A stretch of 64,000 bases of DNA from Celoporthe dispersa (Eukaryota; Ascomycota; Sordariomycetes; Diaporthales; Cryphonectriaceae). Numbering within the stretch: position 1 is the first letter of the stretch; each line of letters starts with the position of its first letter. Positions 1 to 12,117 of this stretch are shown here, piece after piece. A program made the position numbers and the translations under genes. The notes beneath the pieces are model-generated. The model worked only from the letters and a program-made list of their open reading frames with translations. It was not told where the DNA came from and ran no database searches. The DNA lies in contig WAID01000014.1 of NCBI GenBank assembly GCA_016584495.1, forward strand, positions 792,291-856,290, in the 5' to 3' direction.

Positions 1-627
1 CTCGACCTCATCCTCGCCCTCGCAGGCGCTGCTAACCCGAAGGTCTACGGAAGCCTAAGTCATTATGCACAAGCCGGCGATCACTACCTCACGTGAGAAC
101 CAGGACCTCCCGAAGGGAAGGGGAAGAGACAAACCAGGCCTGCGCTAGCTGTATAGAGGGAGATGTGCATACCATTCCGGTGCATAGTGTTGCAGTGGGG
201 CTGCGGCGAGGCGCTCCTCCGGGGTTCGCCATGGAGACGGTCGCCGTTACATTGCATGCCATTATTGCTTTCTCTCATGTCTTGGGAAACATCGTTGCGA
301 CTCTCCTTCCGCTCTTGCATGATTTTCTCTCGTAATGGTGGACCCTCTCGTGACTGTTACTACTACGTAGTATGACCTGAGTGCAACTCAACCGACGCCT
401 GCGACAAAAGTGGTGGTAAGAAAGGCTGGCGAGCCGCCAGCCCGATCGCGATGCATGACCTCGCCATCTTTTCAGATGAGGGTCCTTTGTTCTCCGTACT
501 TTTTTGTCTTCCTTTTTTTCTTTTCTCCCTTTCTTTCTGGCGTCCTGCTGATAGATGCATACGTGTGTGTTGTAGTCTCGCGCTGGACACTTGTGGACCC
601 CGACCAATGCGCTCCCCTGCTCACGAG
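1..627. other. Gene-free flank at window start
   Basis: No gene can be supported here. A frame open from base 1 to a TGA near 113 could be the tail of a gene lying to the left, but 30-odd codons with no recognisable motif prove nothing. A perfect 12-bp palindrome, TACTACGTAGTA, sits at 361-372. A T/C-rich stretch (about 498-540) lies downstream of the permease stop and may belong to its 3' untranslated region. Confidence 0.4.
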
Positions 628-2580
628 TCACAGCGCAAACCGCCACTCGGACGACCTCTCCCAGCCCACGGCTCCAGACCCTGCCGGCCCTCCTCCACCT
701 GCTGCTGCTGCCTTCGTCTCCATACCTGTAATATCCACCTTCTCGGACAAGGACGCAGCATCGCCGGCCACGCTCCCTGGCTATAGGTCGCCTCCCTGTC
801 CCACCTCTTGTTCATGTGGCTGAAGTAGGTCCGTAGGCCAAACGCCAGCACCGCGTTGAGGAACATAAAGGCCGCGCAGACCGACATACCCTTGACATAG
901 TACGGCCCATCGGCGGTGGGGAACACGCGCGTGCCGAGCAGGGGACCGCACTGCCCTATAATGTTCATGGTGGCGATGCCCGCGCCCCGCCTGGTGTCGC
1001 CACGCTGGTTGTTAAGCAGCCAGGAGAGGATGTTGGCGATGGCAGGGAACACACCCGCGGCGGCGAGGAAGACTCCGACGTACCTGGCGGCGACGGCCCG
1101 GCACGCCGCGAGGACGATGTAGCCGGCGCAGCCCACGGCGGAGAGCAGCGTAATCAGGAGGCCGCGCTGCTGCGTGCGGTCGCCCAGCCACGTGGAGGCG
1201 ATGCACACGAGAAAGGCAAGGAAGTAGGGCGGCGCGGTGAGCCCCTGCGCGTTGACGCTCGTGAACCCCATGCCCGTCAGCACGGCGGGGAGGAACACGG
1301 GCAGCGAGGCGAACGCTACGTTGCAGCTGAAGTACATGAGCGCCTGCACCCAGACCTGCGGGTGCGCAGGGCCCCACCGCCTCGGACCAGTCGAAACGGC
1401 CCAGGCGTGTTCCTGTCGACGTGCCTGTGTCGTCCTGGCCTGTCGTGCGCAGGGCGCGGGCGCGGGCGAGGGCCTTCTCGTCCTCGGTGAGAAAACCCGC
1501 GCTGGCGGCCGAGTCCGGGAGCGCGAAGAAGACCACCAAGGAGAGGATGAGGGGCGGGATGGCCTCGATGATGAAGAGCAGGCGCCAGCCCGCGATGCGG
1601 TAGGTCGAGCCCGTGATGCCGTACGCGAGGGCGCCGGCGAAGGTGGTGGCCAGGGTGCGGCGGACAGGTAGATGCCGCAGCGCACGCCGAGCTCGCGCCG
1701 GCTGTAGTAGAAGGAGAAGAGGTAGGGCATGCCTGGGCCGAAGCCCGCCTCGGCGGTGGCCAGGAACCATCGGCATGCCATCAGGCCAGACCAGCTGAAG
1801 GAGGCGGCCTGGAGGATGGAGGCTACGGCCCAGGTGAAGACTGTTGCGGCCGCCCATATGTCTGGGGCGGTGGTGGTGGTGGTGGTGATGCTCGTCAGCC
1901 ATTACAGCCAGCTGATTTTGAAGCCGCGGGACAGCACGAGAGAGGAAGGAAGAGGAAGAAGAGAGAGAGAAGAGGGGTGGAGACTGTACGAGGAGGTATG
2001 ATTTTCCACATCAGCGCCAGCCATTCAAAGATAATGTACGGGATATAAAATATCGTGAGGAGCCACTGCTAGCAGTCAACAATAACAGACTTCTTTTTTC
2101 TTTCTCTCTTCTTTTTCTCTCTCTCTGTCTCTCTGTGTTCTCCTCGGAGTCTGCTGTGGGAAGGAGGGGTAGGATTGGTCAGGACTTGCCTGGTACTGAG
2201 CATCACTGAGACCAAGATCCTTCCCCATGCCCGCCGTCTGGGCATTTCCGATGTTGGACCGGTCCAGGAATGCCGTCAGGTCTGAGGGCGGCGGACGAAG
2301 CTGTTGGTCAGCCATAGTCTCTGCGGACCAGGGAAGATGGACAGCGTAGTCGCGACAGACACATACAGCACAAGAACGCAAGCACGACAAGCCGCCTGTC
2401 CAGCTTGCGAACGAGGCGTCTCTCTGTTGCCTCGTCGAAGCGGGCGGCGGTCTGTCCTGTAGATGAGCAGCTGGTGGCTGTTGCTGGGTCCTTTAGAGCC
2501 GAGGACTCATCAGGATGCTCATGGTGGTGCTGATCCAGCCCAGGAGGGCCGGGCCGGGCCAGGGAGATCTCGGCAGCCAT
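628..2580 (-). CDS. MFS permease, Dal5/Tna1-like anion:cation symporter family
   Basis: Predicted 12-helix plasma-membrane transporter of the fungal ACS family, whose characterised members take up allantoate, nicotinate or related organic anions. The substrate here is unknown. The hydrophilic N-terminus is followed by the family hallmark LDRSNIGNAQTAGM after TM1, then WLLTIFYIPYIIFEW (TM2), ACRWFLATAEAGFGPG (TM4 region), and late helices around SCNVAFASLPVFLPAVL and IANILSWLLNNQRGDTRR. My exon model on the minus strand is 2580-2367, 2281-2190, 2065-1990 and 1861-628. The splices restore LAFLCYLTAFLDR, QYQWLLT and IIPPHIWAAATVF. The second intron has a GC donor (GCAAGT). The third ends just after a CAC trinucleotide run. 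Frame slips near 1668, 1370-1380 and 776 are all fixed by adding G/C to short runs. With the last one fixed, the tail reads SLSEKVDITGMETK and ends WRFAL at a TGA at 628-630. Start and family are confident; function is inferred. Confidence 0.85.
1862..1989 (-). other. Permease intron 3 with a CAC/GTG microsatellite at its 3' end
   Basis: The donor GTACAG follows codons for IIPP and the acceptor CCCCAG is followed by AC ATA TGG, restoring PPHIW. On the sense (minus) strand a CAC repeat takes up the bases just before the acceptor, where a pyrimidine tract would normally be. If translated instead, the repeat would add a His or Thr run in the wrong frame or just after an in-frame stop, so splicing is the better reading. 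Confidence 0.65.
2066..2189 (-). other. Probable GC-AG intron in the permease gene
   Basis: The conserved segment QYQ|WLLTIFYI is joined in phase 0 only if the intron runs from GCAAGT (sense strand) to GCTAGCAG. GCAAGT is the classical form of the rare GC-type donor. No GT donor nearby keeps both QYQ and the following TGG in frame. Confidence 0.65.
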
Positions 2581-5500
2581 CGTGAGCTCTGCTTGTTGGT
2601 GGTGTCTGCGGGAAAAGTGGGAATGGGAGGAGGTCGGAGGGGAGACCGTCGGGCAAGGCAAGGTAAAGGGGAGAGACCTGCTGTGATACACCGCTGTCTG
2701 CAGGTTCGAGTCGCAAGGCAGCTCAAGGTTCCAGAGGCCGGGATGAAGTGAGCCCGGTAATCTCTCCATCCAGAGCCAGTACCAGGGTGATTAAACTTCT
2801 TGACAATGCAGGTTCACGGTTACCTCGCCAAGAGGGAGGGAAAGAAGCACACAGAAAGCTCCCTGTCACAGTCACACACAGACGTCGATCTCGTATAGAG
2901 CAAGGGTGAGGGTTCTCCGCACCACACCACCATCTTCGTCATAGGTCCAACCCGAAAGAGCTTTACTATGTACCTGACTTACCGTCCCCGCCCTCCACCA
3001 TTTAGACTCAGCGGCGCCTGGACCGCACGTCCGAATAGAAAAAGCTTCAAGAGTCAGGATGAGTTGTCCTGGCCGAGGGTGATGTGCTTGCTGGGTGGAG
3101 AGGCTTTTGGTTGCGCGAGGTCTTCGCAGGGCGGCTCGATCAAATATCTTGTGTCTACCCAAGGGATTGACTCCTTCAGTCTCGACGTCGTCAAATATCT
3201 ACGGGCTTCGAGGTCTTGGGTCAGAGGCAGCTAGGAATACGGTGAGCCCACATAGCCCGGCTGTGGTCCTTCGTTGAGTAGACACTCTCATGGTCAAGCG
3301 CGCAAGAAGTAATGATATCAAGAGACGACTTGTCTTCTACAGGAGACGAGGACAGAGAAGGAGGACTAACCTAGGTTACTTGTAGAGCGAGCAGGATCAC
3401 CATCATCACCTCGGTTGGAGCCAAGGGCCACATCGCTACCCTGCAGCCCAGTCCGTCCATCATTGCGGCGAAAATTATCCCAGTCCGCGACCTGCCGAGC
3501 ATCTGGTAGCCCATCCGAGTGCTGCTACTCCTGGGAGACACGAGGCTGAATCGTACTTCGGAACGCTGTGCGACTGCGGACTCGGTTCTGTGAGAAGAGC
3601 AGACACGCAGGTACCCGGGGCGACGTGGGACAGGCAAAAGGGGGAGCCGCGCGGCAGATCTCGCAAGTGTAGGCGAAGGAAAAAGCGTGAGGATTCGCTG
3701 GCGAGAGTAAGAGGTAGGTTGTGTGCAGTAAAGCTCACCAGACGACGCCGTAGGACTCCGATGAGAAGCCGGCGATGCAAACAACCAGCCCAATTGACAA
3801 CTCCAGATTTCCTTAACCTGCCTCATTTGGCGACCATTTGTAACCGGGTATACGGGCGTTTGCATCGTCTACTGAGACAGGCCGACGGCCTTTTCTGTGA
3901 CACTCGTCGACAAGCAGCCAGCTCACCAGCAAGAAAGATGATTGTCCGTTGCCTCCACGTAGGTCACACGTATACCCAAGCCGAGGACCGGGCGTTTGGT
4001 CGCTTGTTTCGGCACCCATGAATAGCAAGACACAGTAACTCTCGCACACTATTCGGATCGGAAGTGCAAGTACGTCTTCCGCTGTAGGCTTGCCGAGCTA
4101 TTGGGTGGGTGTCTCAGGGTGGAATTCGCACAGAGACATTATATGTCCTTTCACTAACATAAGGTAGCCTTTCTATTGTAGCAGTGGTCGTACTTTTCCA
4201 GTTGCCTAACGTCTCGCCGGCTCTAAGCTAGACCGTGGAAGCTGAATTCCCAACATGGTTTTGGGTATACATTGTTGAACCTTGAGCGTGTGCAGAGCAT
4301 ATTGCAGATGGATAAAGCAACAGTATTCAGATGGCCAGCCGCGGTACTATCAATATCAAACATATCAACAAGTTTATAGTCTGCGGAGGTAATTTTTTGA
4401 GTTTGAAACAAAACACAAAAACAAATTTGCCTCGCAAAGTGAAACAACAGGTTCATATATATAACAGTCCGGTGAGAATGCACTGAAGGGGTTTTCCCGT
4501 TGTTTAACAAGTTAATACACCTACCCGGCCCTGAACATGCTTTTGCTCGCCGTTCTACATCAAGAACGGTGAGCTCTTTGTGCACCTCGAGGGCGTCACA
4601 GCCCTTGTCTGCTTGGCTCATCATCATCAAAGCCTCCCGCCTGGGGCACTTGTATTACCACGGCCCCTGGCTCTGGGGAGAGACAGTCGTGATAGGCTGG
4701 CAAGCGGCGCACGCGCAAGCGTGTAACATGACGTGCCGTGTAGAGAGAGCTTCTCGGAAGGCTGTCATTTATCCCATGGGCTAGCTGTTGAAGGGAATAC
4801 GAGCCGCGCTGGGTTATGAGCCGGCGGGAGGGGTTGAGCTGCTGGAGGCTGCTTTGTGGTCAGAAAATGATATATGATCGCTGGGGCATCCAGGAGACCT
4901 ACAGCCTCATACAGGCAGCCTAGAGATGGGTGAGAAAATCAACTCCTGACCACTTAATCTATCCTTCCTGTCCTTGGTCGCAGTCCTGCTCTCAACTTCA
5001 AACGAAAGGATGTCATGTATATTAAAACCTAATTATACTGTCAACAGTACCAAGTCATCGAAACAGTACTACAGAGACTTGAGCTTCTTTTGTTCCTGGA
5101 ATCTACTATGATTTGCTAGGATACACCGCAGTGACAAGTCTACAGGGCAAAAAGGTTGGGGCAGGATTGCATGTGACGGATGAACCGGCACGTCCGATCA
5201 CCCCATTTTGAGGAGGCAAGCGAGGTGTGTGGTGTGTGCACCATGCTCTGCAGCTTGCCAGTTGTGGGTAAAAGACCTGATGGAACGTTGCGGGAGGCCA
5301 ACCACTGATGATGCGCATCTCTGGTCGTACAGCAACAGAGTCTCGAGACCGACGCACCTTACTGGTCACACACTATTTTCTTTAGTGGTGGGCAGAGAAG
5401 GTTTGTCTGCGGCGGAGAGGACGCTGCCCCCTTGTAGGTTTCACATGTTTTGCGACCAGGCTCGAGGGATCAGGTGCCGCAGGTTAACAAGAGTGGTGGG

Positions 5501-7530
5501 TGCGACGTTCCACGCACGGTGTTCTGGGACATCCAGGGCGATGATCTTTTTCTTCTTCTTTCTTGTCCGCAGCGGTCTTCGCTGTCTTGCGTCCTCGAGA
5601 AGATGAGGATGTACACTTTGTGGTGGGACTGTATCCACACCGATACGGGATATGGGCGGCCCTGGGGCACTTCTCATTATATCGTTTAAGCTTATCAGGC
5701 GGGGTCGTCGGTGGTCCGCTAACTCCAAGTCCGCTGTAGCGGTGGGAATGTGGTAGGCCGGCTTTAGGGGCAGGTGGGAGAAGAAGGAGGAAAAAGAAAG
5801 AGAGAAAAAAAGATAGCCTCTCCCAACCCCACCACCATCATTGTTCTGACCCCAGATCCCGTCAGTCTCTTGCAGCAATGTCTCGAGAGAATTACCTGCC
5901 CTCACCCTATGGAAGGATACATGCTGAAATGTGGGCTCAACGTGTAACGTCGACCTGAGAGGAGCGGGGGCGATGGATGATTTCATGACACTCCACCTCC
6001 CCAGCCACCTACCAAAGTACCTGTCCTAACCACCCAACACACTACTCGCACTCGATCCATCAAGAAACGAGAGAGAGAGAGGAAAGAGAGAGGGAAAGAG
6101 AGACAACCTCTTGTCGCCTCTGTCACCTTCCGAAACATGAGGAGAGCAGCTGGCAGACAGACGCGAGCACAGTCAGCCGCCAGAACCTGAGAAAACACGA
6201 TGACGCTACACGAGAAGCAGCTGATGTGTATGTTTTCCTCTGACCCAACATCGTATCGGTGGCACCACAACCAACCAAGGCAGGTGTGCCTACCTGGGCA
6301 TGGTGACCATAACGATCACGAAGAGCCGAGAGCCAGGGGTTGGTTGGCAACCAAGGTCCATCAACAGAGGGAAGGCAGGTCGCCCAACCACTCAGCCTCC
6401 TGGACCCTGGAATACCGATGCCCTGGGCCACACACACCCATGTCATGGCTGCTGCCCTTTTCTACTACCGACGCCAGGTTCCCAGCCCACCTGTAAAAAC
6501 CGGGGAGAGGAGGAGGGGGAAACAAGAGCGGAGACTCCGGTAACAAAAAGTGCTGGCTGGGCAAATATTATGTATCATATGCAGGTAATTGTGACCAAGC
6601 TGGGGCTATCGTCAGCAACGCCTGCCCTCACGACCCTCATCGCTGCTGCCGGGCGCCGTTCTCTCTCACTCTCACACCACTCGATGTGACTCAGAGAGGG
6701 AGGAAGAGGAGCCATGGGGCATTTCGTGTCCGTCCTAGTACGAGTGTACCTTTTGAGGACCCGCTCGTCCTTTCCCCGGGAAGGAAAGGAATATTGAGGC
6801 TGGGGGACTTAGTCTGACATCTTGACAAGCACTAGGAGGATCTTAGTGCAGGCAGGGAAAAGGGTCCCTTCTCCTCCTCCCACCACACACACATTAACAC
6901 ACACACACACCACACACACTTGCGCCCACCCACAAACCCACCACACCCACGCGCAAGAAAACAACCACGATGATCAGTACACACACGGTGCTCCACACTT
7001 TCTTCACAACATGTTTAAATAAATACCCTACCGTCTCCTCCTTCCCAACCCACGATTTAGCACGTGGTTGTTTCCCTTTTCATAAATCCATCCCCCTCCT
7101 TCTTCACCGTCACACACTCTCTCTACTGTGACTACCATAAAAGCAAGTCTGTCATTGCTGTGAAAGCCTTTACTTGTAAACATCACTTGCTCTGGTTACC
7201 CTTCACCACCACCACCACCACCACCACCCATTCACTTGGGCCTCCGCTGTCACTGCCACTACTCGCCTCAGCGTCTCAAGTCCGCCTTGCACTTGGGTAC
7301 TGATCATCATCTCAAGTCTATCTTGCAAATTCTCTGCCTCTTTACTACTTGTAGGAGACACCCTCACCACACACAGACCACCCTCTCCCCGGCTGCTCGG
7401 CTTCATATACGAAGAGGAGCGCAGAGAGAAGAAGAAAAAGGGGAAAGAAAAAAAAACAACACCTCTCTGGCTGCCGCACCGGGCTCTTGAGCAAGATATA
7501 GAGCAGAACAACACTCGCGTCCACAACAAG
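2581..7530. other. 5-kb intergenic region
   Basis: No gene is supported; the open frames are short, have no recognisable motif and are not consistent with spliced neighbours. It should hold the promoter of the permease (right end of that gene at 2580) and of the Crh-type gene at 7531. A/G-rich tracts occur around 5780-5815 and 6067-6108, a CA-rich stretch with short A-C repeats at about 6885-6955, and an ACC run (reading GGT on the other strand) at 7206-7230, about 300 bp upstream of the Crh start. Bases 4200-5100 look somewhat richer in A/T than the surroundings but show no repeat structure I recognise. Confidence 0.5.
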
Positions 7531-8780
7531 ATGGGCTCTCGACTAGCCACTGTCACGGCTGCTGTGGCCTTCGCGGCCTCTGCTGCTGCCCAAATCACCA
7601 GTGCCTGCAACCCCTCAAGGAGGGTGTGAATGGTAGGTTGTCACACAAATCAAACCCCGGGCCTTTCTCCCCAGGCGTCACTCGGAGCTGGCTAACGTGA
7701 AGAAACAGCCTGCCCCGTTGACCCGGCCTTCGGCTCCCAGAAGGTCACCGTCGACTTCACACAGGGCGCGAGTGACGTCTTCGCCGAGGCCTCTGGCTCG
7801 GGCGTGACATACGGCTCAGAAGGTGCCGTGTTCTCCATTTCCTCGGCAGGCCAGGCCCCGTCCTTCACCTCGAACAACTACCTCTTCTTTGGCACCGTCG
7901 ACGTGACCATACAGGTGGCCGCGGGCCAAGGCATAGTCACCACCTTCTTCCTGGAGAGCGACGACCAGGACGAGATCGACTGGGAGTGGCTCGGGGTTCG
8001 GACAAGAACTCGTTCGGCCAGAGCAACTACTTCTCCAGCCACGACATGGCGTACGGCGTGAACGAGGTCGACCTCAGCGTGGCCAGCCCGCAGACCGAGA
8101 CGCACACGTACACCATCGACTGGTCCCCGACAGAGCTGGTCTGGAAGGTCGACGGCACCGCCCTGCGGACCTTGACCTATGCCGGCAACGAGGACGTCTA
8201 CCCACAGACCCCGATGCAGGTCAAGCTCGGCACCTGGTGCGGAGGCTGCTCCAGCGCGGAAGGCACCGTCGAATGGGCCGGCGGCAAGCCGGACTGGTCT
8301 CAGGCGCCCTTCATCGCATACTACAAGAGCGTCGTGATCCAGGACTCGTCCAACGGCGTCGCCGACGCCGTCTCGTACCAGTACACCGACCAGTCTGGCA
8401 CCATGGAGAGCATCCAGGTCAACATGGGCTCCGGCGGCAGCAGCAGCGGTGGTGATGGCAGCAGCAGCAGCAGCGCCGTCGCCAGCACTAGCACCAGCAG
8501 CGCCTCCTCGACGACCGACAGCGCCGTCAGCAGCACTCAGAGTACTGCAACGACGCTATCGACCGTCACGTCTGCTGCGGGCACCACCGGCGCCACGACC
8601 ACCCTGGCTGTCAGCCAGTCGATCGGAACCGCTCAGGCGACGAGACCTGTGGCGCAGACCTCGGATTCGATCTCCGCCAGCTCCCAGACGTCGGCACCAG
8701 TGGCTGACAACGCAGGCCAGAAGCCTGTTGTCAACCTGGCCTTGGTGTGCACCTTCATGTTTGCGCTTGTTGCCCTTTAG
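7531..8780 (+). CDS. GPI-anchored GH16 Crh-type chitin-glucan transglycosylase
   Basis: Crh proteins link chitin to beta-1,6/1,3-glucan in the outer fungal cell wall. The start MGSRLATVTAAVAFAASAAA is a clear secretion signal. An intron (7633-7708, branch-like GCTAAC) joins the N-terminal cysteine region to ACPVDPAFGSQKVTVDF. The catalytic motif DEIDWE is at 7969-7986, with nucleophile and acid/base Glu intact. Further on are HTYTIDWSP, the WCGGC/WAGG region and a Ser/Thr-rich stalk from about 8430. The C-terminus is hydrophobic (VVNLALVCTFMFALVAL), as expected of a GPI-attachment signal. No chitin-binding CBM18 domain is visible. Two frame slips occur, one in the CCCC near 7612 (fixing it gives CNPLKEG) and one in the GGGG near 7991 (fixing it gives WLGGSDKNSFGQ). 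It is of Crh1/Utr2/Crf1 type; I cannot say which paralogue. Confidence 0.9.
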
Positions 8781-9878
8781 AGAGGGTGTAATGAAGGAGA
8801 TCCCGGCGAGAGCGCAGAGCACCGATCAGTACATACATGTTCAACATATGTTTTCCTCTGCCATGGGCGGGTTCCAGCAGGTTCAGGTCCCCGCGCCTTT
8901 GGCTCTGCGTCTTTGTGTCAATAGTGGGGATGGGCTCGGAGTTCTTAGCATGACTTGGGAGGGGCTTGGGAGCAGGAAGACGGAGTTCCGGTCATTACTT
9001 TGTCCAACGGCTAGCGGCGGCGCAAGAATTATGGATATGAATTGCTTGGTACCACGACCTCATGCCGCTGCACGGTACCACATCAAGTGGCATTACAAGC
9101 ATGGCTTGTTCAGAGGCGGGAAGTGCTTACCTTCTCTCACAGAGTGTCAGGAATGCACCAAGGGTCAGAGCTACCAGGATTAGATGTTGGTATTCCCATA
9201 GAAAGAGCAGCATCCCGATAAACAAATTAATATAATATTGTACGAATGTAACTGTGTTTTCCGGCCCTGTATTGTCTGTAGTGGGAGTGAGTGGTCCTCC
9301 AGAGCGAAGGTATCTCTACGGGATGCTATGCTACCGTGAGGGCACGGATGGGTCTACTCTGGCCTATATTTAGGAGAAATTCAATGGAGAGTCTCGCTGC
9401 AGTGCTCTCAATTTCTAAAAGCGAAAATTCATAGAGCTTGGACAGCGAGGCAAGACATAAAATAACTGTTGATTACTTTAGTATTGAAGGTCTGCTGCAC
9501 TTTGGGAGGGCCAGACCCTGCAAGATGTCTTATCAATGAGGAATGTCTGGCCGATAAGACCTTTTTGCAAGGTGGGACCAAATTTTTTTCTTTTTTTTTT
9601 TTTCTCTCCTGGGGGTTCTCTCTTGTGCCGCGGATACGGAGACGATTCAGACCAGAAAGTTCTGGTGGCCCACGCGCACACGACCCATTGCTGCCTTCTC
9701 TCTTTCTCTTTCTCACCTTCACCTCACCTGTAATTGAAGTGTCACTGCTACACAGTACTCACCCGATCTCGGCCGTCGTCACCATTTGATGTCTAGACCT
9801 CCAGCCTGGCTCTTTACAAACAACAACACCACCACCGCCACGATCGCCATCCCGTCCAGCGGCGAGAAAAGCCCCGCG
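8781..9878. other. Intergenic region between the Crh-type gene and SRP40
   Basis: About 1.1 kb without a supported gene. It holds the Crh 3' region and the SRP40 promoter. A nearly pure T tract lies at about 9585-9604. An ATG at 9789 is in frame with the SRP40 start at 9879; I prefer the latter because the SRP40 family normally opens with a short Met-Ala-Lys-Ser segment. Confidence 0.45.
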
Positions 9879-11263
9879 ATGGCCAAGTCCAAGAGCAAGG
9901 CCCCACGGCCTCCTCCTCCTCCTCCTCCAAGAAGACGAAGAAGGCGGCCGTCGAAGCCCCTCCCGCACAGCTGCTCGACCTCGTCGAGAACTTCCTCCAG
10001 GCCCACCAGCTCGCCACCGCGCACACGGCCCTCCAGCGGGAGCGCAAGCAGAACGGCTGGGCGGCGGCGGCGGCTGGGCAGGAGGACAGCGGGCAGCAGA
10101 CGCTCGTGGAGATCTTTTCCAAGTACGGCAGCAGCGCCACGACGCCCGCCTCCGCAGCAGACGACTCGGACAGCAGCGACAGCGACAGCGACAGCAGCAG
10201 CAGCAGCAGCGACGATGAGAGCGATGTCGAGATGAAGGATGCCGAGACGCCCGCCAAGGGAGCTGCCGCCGCCGCCGCCGATTCGGACAGCTCCGACAGT
10301 AGCGATAGCGACAGCAGTGATAGCGAGGACGAGGCTCCCGCCAGGGCTGGCCTGGGCGCCGCTGTTCCTGCGGCCGCGGCCAACCCGCTGAAGCGCAAGG
10401 CTGCTTCCGAGAGTGACTCTTCCGACCTGGAGTCGAGCTCCAGCTCTGATTCGGATGATTCGAGCGACGAGTCCTCCAGCAGCTCGGAGGACGAGAAGCC
10501 GCAGGCCAAGAAGCAGAAGAAGGCGGAGGCCGAGTCCTCGGATGATGAGTCCTCTGACGAGAGCTCGTCGTCGGACGAGAGCGATGAGGAGGAGGAGGAG
10601 GAGGATTCGGCTGCTCAGAAGAAGGCTGACGTTAAGGCTGAGAAGGACAGCGTGCGTTCCCCCATCATCGCAGAGTACTTTGTCATCTGCCCGTCTCTCT
10701 CCTTCTGACACGGTATCGTCTATAGTCCGATTCCGACAGCTCCGATTCAGACAGCGACAGCGACAGCTCCAGCGACGAAGACGAAAAGACCCTCGAGAAG
10801 GCTGCCCAGACGAAACTCCCCGAGTCCGGCTCCTCGGACTCTTCCTCAGACTCCAGCTCCGACTCCGACCCGGACGCCCCCGTCAAGAGGGAAGCCTCCC
10901 GCCCGCCAAGAACGGCTCCGACTCCTCCGTGACCATGGGCAAGACGTCGCCCGACATCTACCCGCCCCTGCCGCCCGAACCAGCCACCCTCAAGAAGAAC
11001 AACCGCGGCAGCGGCGGGCCCCCGCCGCCCAAGGCGCAGAACGAGCCCTTCTCTCGCATCCGCAGGGACATTGTGGTCGACGACAGGTTCAGGTCCAACC
11101 GGTTCGAGGACAACGGCCACGGCTGGGGCAAGAAGGCGCACGAGGACCTGATCGTCACCAAGGGCAAGGGCTTCACCAAGGAGAAGAACAAGAAGAAGCG
11201 CGGTGCCTACCGTGGGGCGCCATCGACATGTATGCTCGGAATGGCATCAAGTTTGATGACTAG
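9879..11263 (+). CDS. srp40: SRP40/Nopp140-like nucleolar phosphoprotein
   Basis: Homologue of yeast SRP40 and animal Nopp140/NOLC1, acidic chaperones of small nucleolar RNPs that act in the nucleolus and Cajal bodies. After MAKSKSKA and a Ser run comes a LisH-like helix (QLLDLVENFLQAHQLATAH). A long Ser/Asp/Glu region of casein-kinase-2 type (SDSSDSDSD and similar) with Lys/Ala/Pro spacers follows. An intron at 10652-10725 (GTGCGT..TATAG) falls inside this region. The family's conserved C-terminus is PFSRIRRDIVVDDRF ... HEDLIVTKGKGFTKEKNKKKRG ... GIKFDD, with TAG at 11261-11263. Frame slips at about 9902 (CCCC), 10910 (CC) and 11214 (GGGG) break the gene; each is fixed by one C or G. The long open frame on the opposite strand here is a shadow of the Ser codons. 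Confidence 0.9.
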
Positions 11264-12117
11264 GTGTCTAGGTGGCCTTTGAGCTTGGAGTCTAGGGTAG
11301 GTGCGTGATGAAGCAAGGGGGAAGAAAAAGAAAAAGAAAAAAAGAAGAAGCAAAACTCCCGGAGAGGATCTTGGCTGGCTTCTCTGCGTTCTTGATAAAC
11401 CCGAGGTGGGAGTGGCTCGGGTTTGGGACTTTTCGACCAATGTGCATCTGCAGCATGGCTACCTGGCTATCTCACAAGCCAGCCGCACGTAACAAAAAAA
11501 AAAAAAAAAAAAAAAAGAAAGAAAGGCTTTCTGGATTTGGAACTGTTCTTGTCATAACAAGACCAAAGCATTATTCAGACATCCGGTCCTCCGACGTCAG
11601 ATACCGGAAGGCCGTACAGCGTGGCTCGTCGTGGGTTTTGTTTCGGCTCGAGGATTTTTAGTGTTGCTAGTGTAGGTGTGTAGAGGGGAGATGGGAGAAA
11701 GAGAGAAAAGAGAGAGACAGAGACAAAAGAGAAGTTTCAGAGCGTGCATTCAATATTGGGTTTTCTTCTTTTTTGGTGGGAGAGGTGTTTGATGATATCC
11801 TACATTTCGTGGCGTTTAGAAATAGAGACTAGACGTCAGGTAGACGCTGGCTCTAGAAGGGTGTTTTGTATCCCCTTCAGTTCAGAGGCATGATTGAAGA
11901 CAGTACTAGTCCAAGCATTCGACTTGTTGCAAGGTCTTTATGCTGTGCTGATGTTCTTTGCAGCGGCCTTCGATTTACTGGTATTGCACGCAAGTGATGG
12001 AGAGAACTTGAGCGTGGACCCAAAAAAAAAAACATTCTGCGCAACAGGCTCTTATTGCATCTAGGTTTAGATCTAGCGTAGATAGATGCCGGTGCATTTT
12101 CTTCTTCCTCCTCCTGC
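11264..12117. other. Convergent 3' region between SRP40 and GCN20
   Basis: SRP40 and GCN20 converge on about 850 bp with no gene in it. It contains A/G-rich tracts (11321-11353 and 11690-11730) and a 23-base A run (11494-11516). Both 3' untranslated regions should lie here; AATAAA-like signals are not obvious. Confidence 0.45.

Noticed and set aside
1..113. 3' end of a gene entering from the left
   Set aside because: About 37 open codons without motif are within chance; not enough to annotate.
2701..2715. tRNA B-box-like GGTTCGAGTCG
   Set aside because: No A box or cloverleaf can be folded around it.
9779..10711. Long minus-strand frames opposite SRP40
   Set aside because: Leu/Ser/Val-rich mirror of the Ser/Asp codons of SRP40; the plus-strand product has a clear family match.
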